From the NCBI GenBank assembly GCA_012845835.1, contig JABAKD010000015.1:2020609-2084608 (forward strand): a stretch of DNA of 64,000 nt, written 5' to 3'. This DNA comes from Undaria pinnatifida. Its lineage: Eukaryota > Sar > Phaeophyceae > Laminariales > Alariaceae. Below are positions 20,401 through 34,300 of the stretch, piece after piece (positions within the stretch are counted from its first letter, which is position 1; the number at the start of each line of letters is the position of its first letter). The position numbers and the translations under genes are program-made. The notes beneath the pieces were generated by a model. That model saw only the letters and a program-made list of their open reading frames with translations. It was not told the origin of the DNA and made no database searches.

Positions 20401-22435
20401 GGGCGGAGATGACGGCGGCAGCGTGGGGAGGCAAATTGAACGCTAACACAACGACGGTAACTGCAACATTTTTGGGACTTCGGAGGCTGTTAGGGACGAA
20501 CTTTATCAGGGATTTCACGGGCCGTGACTCAACCCGAAGATCGGGTCAGGACGTTTTCAAAGTTTCGTGGGTCAAGTTGGATCGCGTCGGGAGATACACG
20601 GATTCTCACGGCTGGGTCGGATCGGGCCACGAAGTTTCCAAAAATCAAACGGGTCGGATCATACCACCCAGACCCTACCCTCTACCCTATCCTACCCTAC
20701 CCTACCCGACCCGACTGACCCGACCCGCGAGAAGTGAACTGACCCGTGAAAAGCCCTGAAAAACCTGACGATTACAGCATCGACCACACGTAAATAGCAA
20801 ACCAGCGCTCGGAGCTGGAGAAGAGACACTGAAACATAAAGTGCTACTGAAGACGGGAGTGAGTTTTGGAAGCCAAACGCCACCGTTTGCGTACGGAAAA
20901 TGAAAACCTCACCTCGATCACCACACGGTACAGCGCCTCAGCCCCCAGCGTGTTCACCTGCATGCGCACGACACGCGCAGTGAGCGGTATTTAGCTCTAC
21001 CGACATGCTCACAAGTAACCGAAATCTGGACAATAATCCAGGGTACGCCGAAGCTTTGTTGTTTTGTGGACTTGAAAAAACACACATCGGTTGGATGGGA
21101 CTAGAGCTATTCCTAGGTGGTTCTTAGTGGATCAAATCAACACGCAAACAAACAAGCAAACAAAAAAAACAAATAAGCAGGCAAGCATGCAAGCACATGT
21201 AAAACACGGAAAAAACTGTACACACGCTAAAGTTGCAAACAAGCAAAAGTGCGAAGCAAAAATTGCAACCGAGCAAACAAGCAGATCAACTGACCAATTA
21301 ACCCACCAACCAATCCATCAAACAGCCACATGCACTGGTGAAGGGGGGAAAAGGCACCGTCGGAAGCGGCGCCCTGGCCTGGAATAAAAAATTTGGCGAA
21401 GCGGTGAAGCGCAGGCCGAGCAGCTTCTCTATCCGCTCATTAACCGAACAGGCAGCAAGCAAACAAACACACACCCAAACTAACCAACCAAAACCACAAC
21501 AAACACCAGCTGGGCTTTAGTCCTAAAGGCGGGCTATAGGCCTAAAGGTGGACTATACTGCTAAAGGTAGGCCATGCTAGGTACTTTTGAAAGTGGCCTG
21601 TACCAGGCACTCCTAATCGTGTCGTCTATACCAGGTACTCCTAAAGGAGGGGAGGCATTGCACTGGATGGAATGGAAGCAACCTGACCTGGAAGAACGAG
21701 TTTGGCGACACGGTGAAGCGCAGACCGAGAAGCTCCTCCTCTATCCGCTCCTTACCCCACAGCAGCCGCAACGGCGATGTTTCATCCGGCGATGAAACCC
21801 CGGCATATTCCTGCACCCACAAGGACACCTGGCACCCGCATATAATACAATAAAAATGTGTACCCAATCAGATGGATCCAGGGAATGGGAAAAAAAGCGA
21901 TTCAAATGGTTCTAGGAATTCAAAACGAGGGTCCAGTTGTCGTGCGTGCTGGGTTCAGGGGGAGACCGAGACAAAAAAAATGAGCCGTTACCGTCATCAA
22001 GATTAATAAAAAACAACAATAACATGAACAACAACAACAACAACAAGGGCAACAGGTGAAGACTCACGAGCCGGGTCCCCTCCTGCTCCTGCGCCCCCTC
22101 TTTCAGCTCCTTCACAAGGCGCTTTTCTTCTTTCTTCCACTCCTCCGTCTCCGAAACCCCTCTGCAAGCACGCAAGCAAGAAAAAGAAGTAGTAAGCAGG
22201 CAAGCAAGAAACAGACACAGACAATAAGCAAGCAAACAGGCATAGAGTATAAGCAAGCAAGCATAGGTAGAGTATAAGCACACAACTGCAGAGAATAAGC
22301 AAAATAAACAAACGTAGAGGAAAGGCAAGCAAGCACTCAATCAATCAAAAACCCAGTCACCCACTCACTCAATCAATCAACCACAATCAACCAACCACTT
22401 TATCAATAAGTCAATCAAGCAAGCAAGCAAGCAAC

Positions 22436-22466
<31 letters not shown>

Positions 22467-25400
22467 ATAACCAACCAATGAAGCAAAAAAGCAAGCGCCG
22501 GCGTCAACAGGCGCGTAGGGGTTTTGACAAACCGATCGAGTCGACGCCGAGGGTCACCAGAACTCAAAGTTGGACCCAAGGAACGCGCCTATTGGCTCTA
22601 AACTCCATCATTTGGAGCGGACTGGTGTCGCACTACACGCGGCATACGCGTGACACGCTGCACGCAGAGCTTCCAAATTTCTATGGCAATATACCCCTAA
22701 CCTGTCCATGCACAGATATCCCAAAGATTTGGTGAACTGTGCGCTCTCGTTATACGCTTGGTAGTACAAAACGAATGTACACGCGGTGGCTCCACAGACG
22801 CGTAAGTCGCACCACAACCACGGCAATCACTCTCGCGCACGCGTTCGGCTGTAGCGAGCGGTGTTGCGCGGCGCATCTGGTTGACAAAACGACAACTCAC
22901 AACGATACGTACGACCAATAAATAAAAAAACCACCCAGCAGCTGCTACGTACGGCATGCGTATATAGCTGCCAAGAGAACAACGCTGGTTCCAGCAAGCG
23001 GGGGAGCACCCACGTTAGGTTAACGACAAGCTTGGCCATGGTCTCGTTGTCTGCCACCGACCGCCGGACCACTAGGAACCTCCACACGCCTTTCTTGCTC
23101 GTCTGGGAACAGAGAGACGCGAGGCGATGAGCTTCGGTGTGCAGGGGGGGGTATGCATCGGGAGGAAATCGCCCCTTTCATTTTTTCCCCACGTGTTTGG
23201 CGACAAGCTACATAGAGTTAGAGTTGGGCCGTTTTTGGAGGATTAACATCGCGCCACGCGCACGAGCTACAGGCACACTCGAGAAACACGGCGTGCGGAT
23301 CGCTATTTCTACTACCTTACTTCTTTCCCATGCACGGCGTGGGGCGGGGTGGGACGTAACATCGCGAAAACAAGCTCCCACAAACATCCACGCGTGGCGA
23401 ACCCTAGGGGTCAAACCTTACAACGTCACAGTTATACCTCGCAGACATAATTTGCCGGTACTCTGGTCCGACGCGACCAGCGCGCACGCACACGCTCAAA
23501 CGCTCGGGGCACTCACATCTTCGTATGGAAGGAATGGAGACGTCCGCATGAATGCATCAAGCTGCGCGCAGAGCGTCTTCATGTCTCGGTGCACCTAGCA
23601 ATAGTTTGATTCATGGGAGTCGATCATAGTAGCATGCACGATGGGCACTGTTATTCCTTTTGGAGCCTGGGTATGTAGCGACCAAATACACGACAAGACA
23701 AGTGCGATATTACTCGCCGTCTGATGTTATCCACCGTCTCCATCAGTGCGCAGCAGTACGAACGGAATCGATCATCTTGTGCGTCTTGTTGTATTATTGC
23801 AGTTAGGGCACGAAATACATCACCAATACCCAGCAGCCCGCGTTGCTTCAAATGGCCGATGCCATAAACGTCAATTTTATTGGTCAATTTTTCCCTCTGA
23901 TGTTTCAAAGGGAATAACCCTTGTGCACCTGCAAATATTGTCGAGTCAGAGGCTCAGACGCACGACCCCGAAAGTTGCCGCACACAATAACCTGTAACAC
24001 GTAGCCGAACTAATGGTCGGCGATTTCCAGCCAGCCAACTTACGGCCTTAGCTGTGGCGGGACCTCCCCCCCGCTCCCCCCGCCTTGAAGCACCCCGTTC
24101 AGTCATCGACAGCAGCTGTAGCTGCACTAACCCGATTGCCGCAATCGATCGTTTTCGTCTCTTTTCGACCTCAAAGCCGCAGCTGCCTTCACAAAACGCA
24201 CTGCGACAACATCAACACCCTCTGCGGCGGTATCCCCCGCCAAAAAAACAAGACCATCCCAGCAGCTGTAGCTGCTATGTACCAGCCCTTCACCTGAGGG
24301 CAGTCCTTAGGGGATTCCACCGTGATGGGCACATCCGCCTTAAACCTTCCCACCCGAAAGCCCGTCGTCGCCAATCCGTCGGCCCCTAAGCTTATGGTAA
24401 ACTCGCACTTGTTCCTGTACCCCTGGGAAAATAGCGTCGTGGCGCGGTCGATGCGAGCATCGGGCGGGGTAAAGCAGAGGCCAAGTATACGTGTGTTTAT
24501 CAGTCTCTACACTAAACCGTTCTCTCCAGGGTCTCGCACGGGCCATGACCCGACCAGACCAGACCAGCGGATCAGGTGAGGAGGTTCTCATAATCTCGCG
24601 CGTCGAATCGGGTCGGGCCAGGAGGTATTCGAAATCTCACGGGTCGGGTCGGGTCGCGTCACTCTGCCCCAACCCGGCCGGCGAGAAGTGACTCGATCCG
24701 TGAAAAGCCCTGGTTCTTTCCACCCAACGACATCATTAGCACACCCAGAGGTCGTTCTGGTTTTTCAACCTAGAGAATTACAAATTATGTGGTCACCGAC
24801 TGCGAAACAGGGGGGAAAAAACAATCGCCATTGAAATCGAGGGAAAGCAACTGAACTGTTACGAAGGGGGGCACTTAACAGGTGACAAAATAATTGTATA
24901 GTTTTCGGGGAGGGGGTGTCAGGAATCATTCACACGTCGGACAGATCAGATCCCTATCGATATATAGATAATCTGCATCTTCCAAGGCAGGCGGATCCCT
25001 GGCCTACACATCATTTCATTATCTGCGTCTTTCAAGACAGACAGATCCCCGGTCTATATGATCTGGATGGGCTATATATCATGTTGCCTGGTGAGAGCCG
25101 TACGATCTGTATTATCTTGCACATGTTTCCTCGGTTGGATTTGTACTACACAGATCCCGCACAACATACTATAACGACAGATATAGGATCTACATTATCT
25201 GTATGATCTATATGATCTATATCGTGATACGTCCGAGGTGTGGAGTATGTTTACTATTTTCGGGATTAGGGAGACAATACGTACCGCCGGACGGGTAGCG
25301 TCGTCGGGCGCGGTCGGTGCAAGCGTTGGGAGGGATAAAACAGATGCACACGTCGAACAGATCACCGATTCCCACTTGATGATCTGGATATTTCAAGGAC

Positions 25401-28327
25401 GATCTGTATGGTCTATTTCGCTCACGCGACCGGGTGGGAGCCGTGCGATCGGCATAAACTAACACACGTTTCCAGGGTTGGGTCCGTACTCTCTGTATCT
25501 TATAACGGCAGATACAATATCTACGGTAGATGATTTAGATTATCTATATGATCTATATGATCAAGATAACCATTTGTCTGAGATGTGAAGCGATGCTAAG
25601 AGTGACGGGGGGCGCCGCCGCTTCGACTGTCCTAACCAGGCGCACGCTTAGGGTCGCTTCACGTTTCAAGCACCGGCACTTTCCGGATTTCCGTGTGCCG
25701 AAAAGTCTGAATTTTGCAAATTTAAAAGCTCAGCACTTTTTTTTTTTTCAAAGCAGGAGTGTACATACCGGAAACGTTATTTTCCTTGCACGGAGCTTCG
25801 GCGGATTTTGGATACACGGGTGCATCTAAAATAGGTAAACCTCGTAGCTAAAATTATCAATTTCGTGAGTTCGAGCCGTCTCGAACTTTCTCTTGTGCAA
25901 AAATTGACTCGCGGAAAGCGCCGCGAGAGCGTGAGTCAGCAAAATTCGACAAAAGTCGACAAACAGTGACCTATATTTCAGAAAACGTGACATACTAACG
26001 CCAAATTACGAAGAGAACGAATGGTGTTTTTTTTGTCCCGAGAATATGATTTTTGGCATCCCTTCAGAATTGAACCTTATCGCGCCGGAAATATTACCTC
26101 CTGTTCCGGCGAGGGCGCCATGAGCAAGACGTCATTATCACTCGAATACCGAGGTTACGGGGAAACCCAAAACATTCCCGTTATCTTTCTGGTATCTTTG
26201 CTATTAATCGGGCGTGAGTTGACTGATAATCAGATACCGGCGTAGGTATTGGTTGGCTAGGTATTACAGTTAGCTGCGTACGGCAACTTACGGAGCTCGT
26301 GTCTGCGCATATGACCTGCTCGACGTGCGGTGTTCAATACCAGGTCAGTTGATTGGCTTGTACTCCGTCGCCCAAGTACTAGCTAATACTGAATTGCAGT
26401 CAACTCACAGTCCCGCTCTTTGGGCTTACTATTAATACGCCGAAAATATTAACATTTCCTCTTGCTACGGTGAGGGTACTGTAGGAAAAACGTCACAATC
26501 TGCGAAACATGCGATGGAACCCGAAATTAACCCGTCTATGTTTCAGGTCTCTTCGCACTTAAACCGCGCCGAAAAGGTACGCATCACGCCGAAAAGGTAC
26601 TTATCGCGCCGAAAAGGTACTCATCACGCCGAAAAGGTACTCATCACGCCCAAAACGTACTTATCACACCGAAAACATACTTATCCTGACGACAACAATT
26701 ACCATTACCCCGCAATACCTCTTGCTGCGGCGAGGGTACGATGGGCAAAACGTCGAAAGGCACCGTCCCTTCGCGCCGTTTAAACGTCCGGCACCAGCTC
26801 GGACACCTTAGCTCTGGTGGGGTGACCGGTTTACCCTCCTCACCGGCTTGCCCCCCCTGCTTGACCCCCCCGTTCCTTTTCCAATCTCCGTATTTCTTGT
26901 CCCATGCTTTCCTGGAGTGCCAGAAGGCGTTTGTGGAGACAGGGAGTTGGAGTTGGGGTTAGGGTTGGGGTTGTGTTTGTGTGGGGGGGTTATAAGGTGC
27001 TTGGGGTGACCCGGGGAGGTTTCGGGACGTGGTAGAAGGCGTTTGTGACGACCGGGGGAAAGGCAAAAAAGGGGGAGGGGGGGATGTTGTCGGAAATTGC
27101 AACGGGACTCAATTATGGCGATGAGCTTAACGTGAGAACAGAAGATACGTTCTACTGTCGAGGTAGCATTTTTGCACCAAACGGTTTATGAAAGACGGGC
27201 CTCTCAACCGAGGATTCACCGAATATCTTTCAAAAATCACGTTGGGGTTTCCAAATTTACTATATATTGCTAGTTGTAAACCCAGACCATGGGATTTTCC
27301 ACGGATGTTATAACCCCTTTAGAGCCCCAAAATCCCTCTCTATATTAACTTCAAGTAAATTTGTCCCCAAAAAGGGTTTCCAGCAGTTGTAAAGGCGTTG
27401 AGAGGACAGTTTAGAGTCAGAATCGACCTTTGGGTGTGGTATGGAGCTTCTCAAGCGAAGATTATCGGGAAAAATTAGGCGCACCTCTGCCGTAGTAAGC
27501 GTGAGCGGCAACCACCGTCAAACCGGGGTGAGGGACGGGGGTATACTCGACAATCATGCATGGTCGAAGTCGTTTGACCATAGACCCGCGCATCCCTACT
27601 ATGCTCCGGGACAGAGCACTTCGGGTTTTCACCAGCCAGGCAGACATTGCTTGCACCAAGCGCGAAGCGCCGTGAGGTGTTCGGCGAGTCGCATGAAGGG
27701 TGAGCTTCATCCTTCCAAGAACCGCTCGAAAGACGGACGTCGGCACCTTGTGCCTACTTTCTTGCATATGGATGACAGCGAACAATGAGTTACGTTGGCT
27801 TCTGGTGCGGCCACTCATGAGACAGCAATGGGTGTTACAATGTTACAGCCTCGGGCGTGCCTTACCATATTCGCACTACGTGATGTGATCATTCCCCTTG
27901 TGCGGAGTTAGGGTTCTCCACCCCGCACAATATCACAATATGATATATTGTAACTTGATAACCATCATGGCCGCCAAAAAAACAAAAAACAAAATAGGTA
28001 CCCTGGTTGTCTAGCTCACGCAGTGATTGACATGTTTTACAGCGCCGTTGTCAACCAGCGCCCACCCCAACATACACAATAATGTTTTACAGCGTCGGTG
28101 CCAACCGAGGTCAACTATTATATGGAGAGCGGGGGGGGGTGGGGGGAGTTGTTACCGTTACACGTTTGATCACGAGTACGGGGTGGGTTCCTTTTCTATT
28201 CACCGTATCTTTTGCCCCATAATTTGCTGGCGTGTGAGCAGGCGTGCGTGGTGACTAGGGGGAGAGGGGAGGGTTTTGGGGTTGTTACAGGAGGAAGGGT
28301 GCGGCGAAGAGTTATTGCGACAACAAT

Positions 28328-28361
<34 letters not shown>

Positions 28362-31300
28362 GCAACAACAACCGTTGCGCGATTGACCGCTTCGAACAGC
28401 ACCCGCCCCAAGAGGGACGGTAGGCAAAGGGAAGGTCAAAAGCTTTCCATGATTCTATCCTCCCTTTCCGCTATATTTCCCTTCCCCGAATCTCAAAAAT
28501 ATCAATAAAATACTTGATGACTTTCCCCCTTACCCTATACCTGGTTTTTGGCACCACGAGGCAGTTACACAGTAGTGCATACTCGTATAAATTCGTGGGG
28601 ACTTTTTCTTGTGCACAAATTGACTTGCAGAAAGCGCGAGAGCGTGAGTTAGCAACACTCGATGAAAAGTCGACGAGCAGTGGGGTTGCTGAACCCTATG
28701 CGCGATAAAAATTGAAGGCAAAAACCGGGGGGGGAAAGGGGCGACACCTGTGACCACGGCTTGTCCAGAAGCTGGAAAGTAGATGTGTGTGAAGAAGAAA
28801 AATAAAATAAAATAGTAGTATCCCTATTACTATATCTGGAAGCGGCCACGCTAGAAAACAAATGCATTAATTCGAAGAAGCTTTCATCCGACATGCAAGA
28901 AAGCACGTACAAGGTGCGGATATCCGCCTGGCAAGTGGTTTTTAGTAAGGTGCAGCTCACCCTTCATGAGACTCGTCGAACACCTCACGGCGCTTCGCGC
29001 TTGGTGCAAGCAATGTCTGCTTGGTTGGTGAAAACGCGACGTGCTCCGTCCCGGCATAGTAGGGATGCGAGGGTCGACAGTCTTAGGAGTACCGCTATGC
29101 ATGAAATGAGTATACCCCCCCTAGACTATACTTGACAAAAAATGAAAAAAGAAACTGCAGCCGTGAGATCGACAATTTCGTCTAAACTCATGTCTGCAAG
29201 CTGCGAATGATGCTTCCATTGCACGTGCTACTCGTACGGGGTTTGTGTATGCCCTCATGAAGTATACAGGTCGGTGGCTCCCGCACATAACACTCCTCGA
29301 TTAATGGTTAAAAATTCCAATTTCAGGGCAAGTCTTCGAAGTACACCACTGGCCTGACGATGGACGGTAGGCGAAAGAAAAGGTCTTCCATCAGGGTTTC
29401 CTCCTTGAACGCCAGCTGTTCCGCGTAGGTCTTAACCCCGTACAGCGACGCCGTCGCCTCGGCCACCGTCTTCGCCTCTTCCTGCAACGGGTAGGCCTGT
29501 TAGTTGGCTAGGTATGTGCCCTTACACAGCGACAAGCACAGTGACGCATCCATGACTCTTAAGCTAACCAAGGGTAACAACTAACCTCACCCGCCGCAAC
29601 CCCTCCCCCGCCCCCCCGGATCCCCGCGATAAATGCATTCGCGATGCTCGACCTGAATTCAGGACGGGTATGCAAAAAAAATCCTGCAGGACGTTGACCT
29701 GATTGGCCGAGGCTGATCTTTGAGCTGGAAGCATTTTGTTTTTGAAAAAACATTCGTTCATTTTTTTCAAGCGCCCCCTAAACACGCTGCGGAGTCGCGC
29801 GACCGCCCTTGTCGACCTCAAGCCCCCAAAAGATCATAATTAGGGGTAGCGGGTAGCGTTAGCTCTGGGGTTGCGCTAGTTTGGGCCAACTTACAACATT
29901 GAAATTGGTTGGGGGTAGGGATAGGGTTAGGCCTGGGGTCAGGCTAGTCTGGGCCGAAGTGCAAAATATTGGAATTGATTACGGGCGTCCCGCAGGAAGT
30001 TTTCCAGAGGCGTCCTGCAAACATGGTGGGCCCACTCGCTAGGCTCAACCTACACGCAGGACGGGTGTGCAAAATAACCCTGCAGGACCTTTGTCTGATC
30101 GTTCGAGGCTGGACTTTTGGCCGCCCGGTTTTGCTTTTTACCACGACATCAAACCACGTTAAGGAGCCGTGCGACCAACCCTGCCGTTCTCGAGCCCTCC
30201 AGAGGTTAGGTTACGTCTAGGGTTGGATTAGTCTGGGCCAACTTGGCAAGATTGAGATTGGTCGGGGTTAGGGTTTATAGGTCTGGGTCCGGGTTAGTGT
30301 GGGCCGACGAGCGAGGTTGAAATTGACCACAGGTGTTCTATAAGGGGTGCAGCTAGCATAGCGCGTAAGGTGCTTAACGACCACATAAAAATGGCACGAT
30401 GAAATTCAACACATGCACAACAAAATGGTCAACCAAGAGACCAAAACCCAAGCAAGACGACCGGCCATTCATTCGTTCAGGCTCAAAACATCTTGATTTT
30501 AGACTACACTAGGAATCGTCACAAGATCGGCAAATATTCGCCATACCGTACGAATCTGGTCTCCAAACTGCGGCAAACGATGTAAAGCCGTGTGTTCTAT
30601 CTTTAAAAAATGTTACCGCGCCCTCTGTCGACCATATTTCAACCGGAGGAGTAACTATTTCGATTGTTTTCTGTTACTGCTGCGCAGGGAACGTGTGTGG
30701 TTAGCGATTTCAATAGAAAAAGTAAACACGATACGCACTAGCTGTGTTGTTTAGCCACCTCATCAAACAAACCGCGCCCTATTACGGCCGGTACAGCTCA
30801 AGAACGGACGGACCCTGTACAGAGTAGTCAGATAAAATGGCCAATAACCGAGGGAGGAAGAAGCCGAAATCGAAAAAAAACAACAGAGCGACTCTAAAGA
30901 AGACTAGCGATGAGCTCGCCGCTCGGACGGGAAGGCCGTTCGCCGAGATAGGGGACATGCAATAGGCAGCCGATGCGGAACGCATATGTGATGCAAAATG
31001 GAGGCACCAGGGTGTCTGCGACGCCGCCTATCCTTCGCTGATGCTGCTGCTGCTGGTCATCGCAAGCAGTTTTGTTTTTCCTCGTTCCTATAAATAACCA
31101 GATAAACTCGTCGTCTCCTTTTGCCCATCATCAGTTAATCTACTCACTAATGGAGTAATTACGGTGGCTGTTCGTTTCGGGTTTTGCTGAAATTTTGGTT
31201 TTCGGTGACATCTGCCGTCTTTCGACTTGGTTGTGATTGGTTCAAGCTTTGAATTTCATTTTTAATTAATAACGACCTAGGGACACTTTTATTACTGGTA

Positions 31301-34300
31301 CTGGCTACAAAACACACCTTATGCTGACAGTACCTCTTTTTGGCGAAAAATGTTTTCGGCCGACGGGTATCCTCAACTAACGTACCATACCCAACACCGT
31401 TTCAAAACCACTGGTATTTTTCACAGTAGTATTCGTTGTATACCTAGGCCATGGGAATATCCATCAAGATTACTTTCGTTATTTCACGGCCATTTGTTGG
31501 GGTGAGGTATAAAGCTCCTTAGTCCATGTAGAGCTACACTCACCTTTTGGGGAGAAAACTACTTGGAATCGTGTGGAATCTTCTTTTCGCAGGTCTAAAA
31601 GGGTCAAGCGAGGGGCATTAAGACAGCTAAGGCGCACTCCTATCGTAGCGTGCGCTCCTGCAAATATAGGGCTGCCCGATCGCGAAGGAGCTATCTCACC
31701 TGGCGGGGGCGTTTCGACGCATCCCCCCCTCTACCCCCCCCTTCCGGCCCTCGCTTGTTGGTGTTGGGCTTTTTCAGCACGGCGTACATCAACTCGCCTC
31801 CCCTGGGACCCACGAGCTTCCCAATTTTTTCCATGCCGATCGAGCGCTGCTCCTCCGTCTAAGAGTTGCCGGGCATATAGAAGGGGGGGCGGGGCGGGGG
31901 GGGGGGGGGGGGCGTATTCATTTGTTATTTGCCTTGGTCATATTACCTTTGACCATGCATCCTTTTCAAGACGGAGCAAACGGGGGGGGGGGGAGGCGTA
32001 CACATGTTCTGCTTGCTTTAGTCATTTGACCATTCACCACGCACCCCTTTTTGAGACGGAGCACTGCCCCTACTCCTAATAGAGCAAGGGGCGGGGGGGG
32101 CTACTGCATTCGCGGACCTTTGTCCTGGATTACCAGGCACATGGAAGGCGGTGGGGGGCGAGGGGGGTGGGGGATATTGAGTCAGAGAAAGAGGACAATG
32201 TTCAAAACATATCTTGTGCGGTCCCCTGCCCGCAGAAATGCCCCTCTGCCAATAAGAGGGCGTCCAAACGGAAAGAGTGGGAGTAAAGTTGACCCCTTCA
32301 CCACTGCAAAAAAATCCTACATTGATTCCATGTAGTTTATCCCCAAAAACGTGCGTGCAGTTCTATGTCGAAGAATAAGGGTCGTGGTAGGTGGGAAGGG
32401 GAGTTGGGGTTCGGGTCGGGTTCGTTCCGGCCTCACCTCGAATGAAAGAATACCGTGAGCTACAGTCGGCGGCTTCCTGGCCTTCTTGTAGGCGATGCCG
32501 TTCCCTTTCAGCAGCTTCTCCAGCTGAGCGGTGGTGGCGTGTAAGCCCACGTTGAACACCGTCACCTGCGCCCATCGGTAGCACGTGACGTCATCTAAAA
32601 ATATTAAAGTATCAGCACATACATAGCACGTACAGCAGTAGCGGGCTCCCACTTTTTTTTCAGGTCTATTTTATCACCACTAACTGTTAGTCTCCGCTCG
32701 ATTCATAAGAGGTTTTACCCTCAGCGACCTTCTGGGCAAACCGTGGTCACAGGTGTTCCCTTCTGCCCCCCTGTACGGCCGGTTGAACAGTGTCGGTATA
32801 TTGGCCTGGCAAATACCAGTACTATTGGAAGTCGCGCTATGCAGTAGTGAGGCGGTTTTCGGGCGTATATTTATGCAATTGTGGCCTTTTGTGGCTCCGG
32901 CGGCTCTTCGGGGGGACTACAAGCCTGCGGTGCGTGAGCCCAACACGCCTTCTATCTTATGTTGCGCTGCACACAACACATGCCGGGCCCCTAACTACCG
33001 CATGCCTGGGTTACCGGTACCATAGGTATTCATCGATGTGAAAACTCCCGAGGGTTGCACCTCAAAGGTCCGTGCCCACTGCAAAACACTACTGTTGCCA
33101 TAGTCTAGTCTAGCCATACAAACATATTGCTTCTAGCCGACGACCAGCAAAACAATACACCATAGCAGTGCGCACTGATTTATTGTTGAGATACAGTGCG
33201 TTGCAACCGTTTGCGACAAGTTCCGTGATTGGCAACAAAACTACTACCGGTACGGGCACCGGTTGTCTGGGCAACAGTAGGAGAACGAGTACGTGGCCGA
33301 CGTCGTGCCGGTAGTACCAGTACCGGCAACCTAAGCGGGCTGATCCCGGAAATAAACTACGGGGTCGCCGCTCGGGGCATGGGAGCAGCAGGTACCGGTT
33401 GGTCGAGGCCGCAGACTCGTTCGGCCCACTTCGATGGAGCGGAGCGGTTGCCTCCTATTGGTGGCACCAGTCCATACCGGTGTGTTGTGGGTGAATGGTA
33501 TCCACTGTTGTACATGGTGTGATGAGCTCGATGCTGTTTTCAGGCGCACCTCCGTATGGGGTGTGGTATTCAACGTACCCTCTCCAAGTGATAAAGTGAC
33601 CGGTCGAAAAACGACCCAAAAACATCATCACTGGGTGTGCTCATGAGGTGGGGTGTTGTACAAGGGGGGTGTGCCATCTTTCGCGTTGTTGTATCAGCAC
33701 ACAGTTAGTACTTCGTCTCGCAGATCACAGATGTTCTGCTTCTCGCATGGAGTTGTACAGAGGGTGACCTAAGCAACCCGGCACCGTTACGCTGGAGCAT
33801 CATGCCATCTACCGGCCCGCCGGAACTTGAGCAGAGCTTGCTGTACGTAAATTTCGCATACTATGCCCTCTAAATGCAATAGCAGTCAGAGTATACGCCA
33901 GCAATGCAATACAAGCTGCTGCCGTTGCTGCTGCCGCTTGGCACTCACTGGTCGTCTGGTCGTCGTCGTCCATCGTTCATGCCTGTCATAAGGGACACAG
34001 AAATGTTCCGCCGCAGTTTTGAGTTCATGTGATAAAACGCACCTCTCCACGAGGGATAGCGTGCCGCTCCCAACGCCTCACCTTGGTGAGCTCCTCCACC
34101 ACCCCTGAAGCATCGCCCTCTGCACTGGGTGCCGCAGCAGCTGGCTCCGTACCAGCGCCGACAGCAGTTGCACTGGTAGCCGTACACGACGACGAAGAAC
34201 CTTCTTTCGCTTCAACAATGTTTGGACCGCTGTCTGTACTGTTCACCACCTCCATGCTGTTGACTGGTGGCGGCAAACCATTTGTTTTATTCCCTGCTGA

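Noticed and set aside
28200-28439. Cysteine- or valine-run frames
   Set aside because: Translation of an (AAC)n microsatellite.
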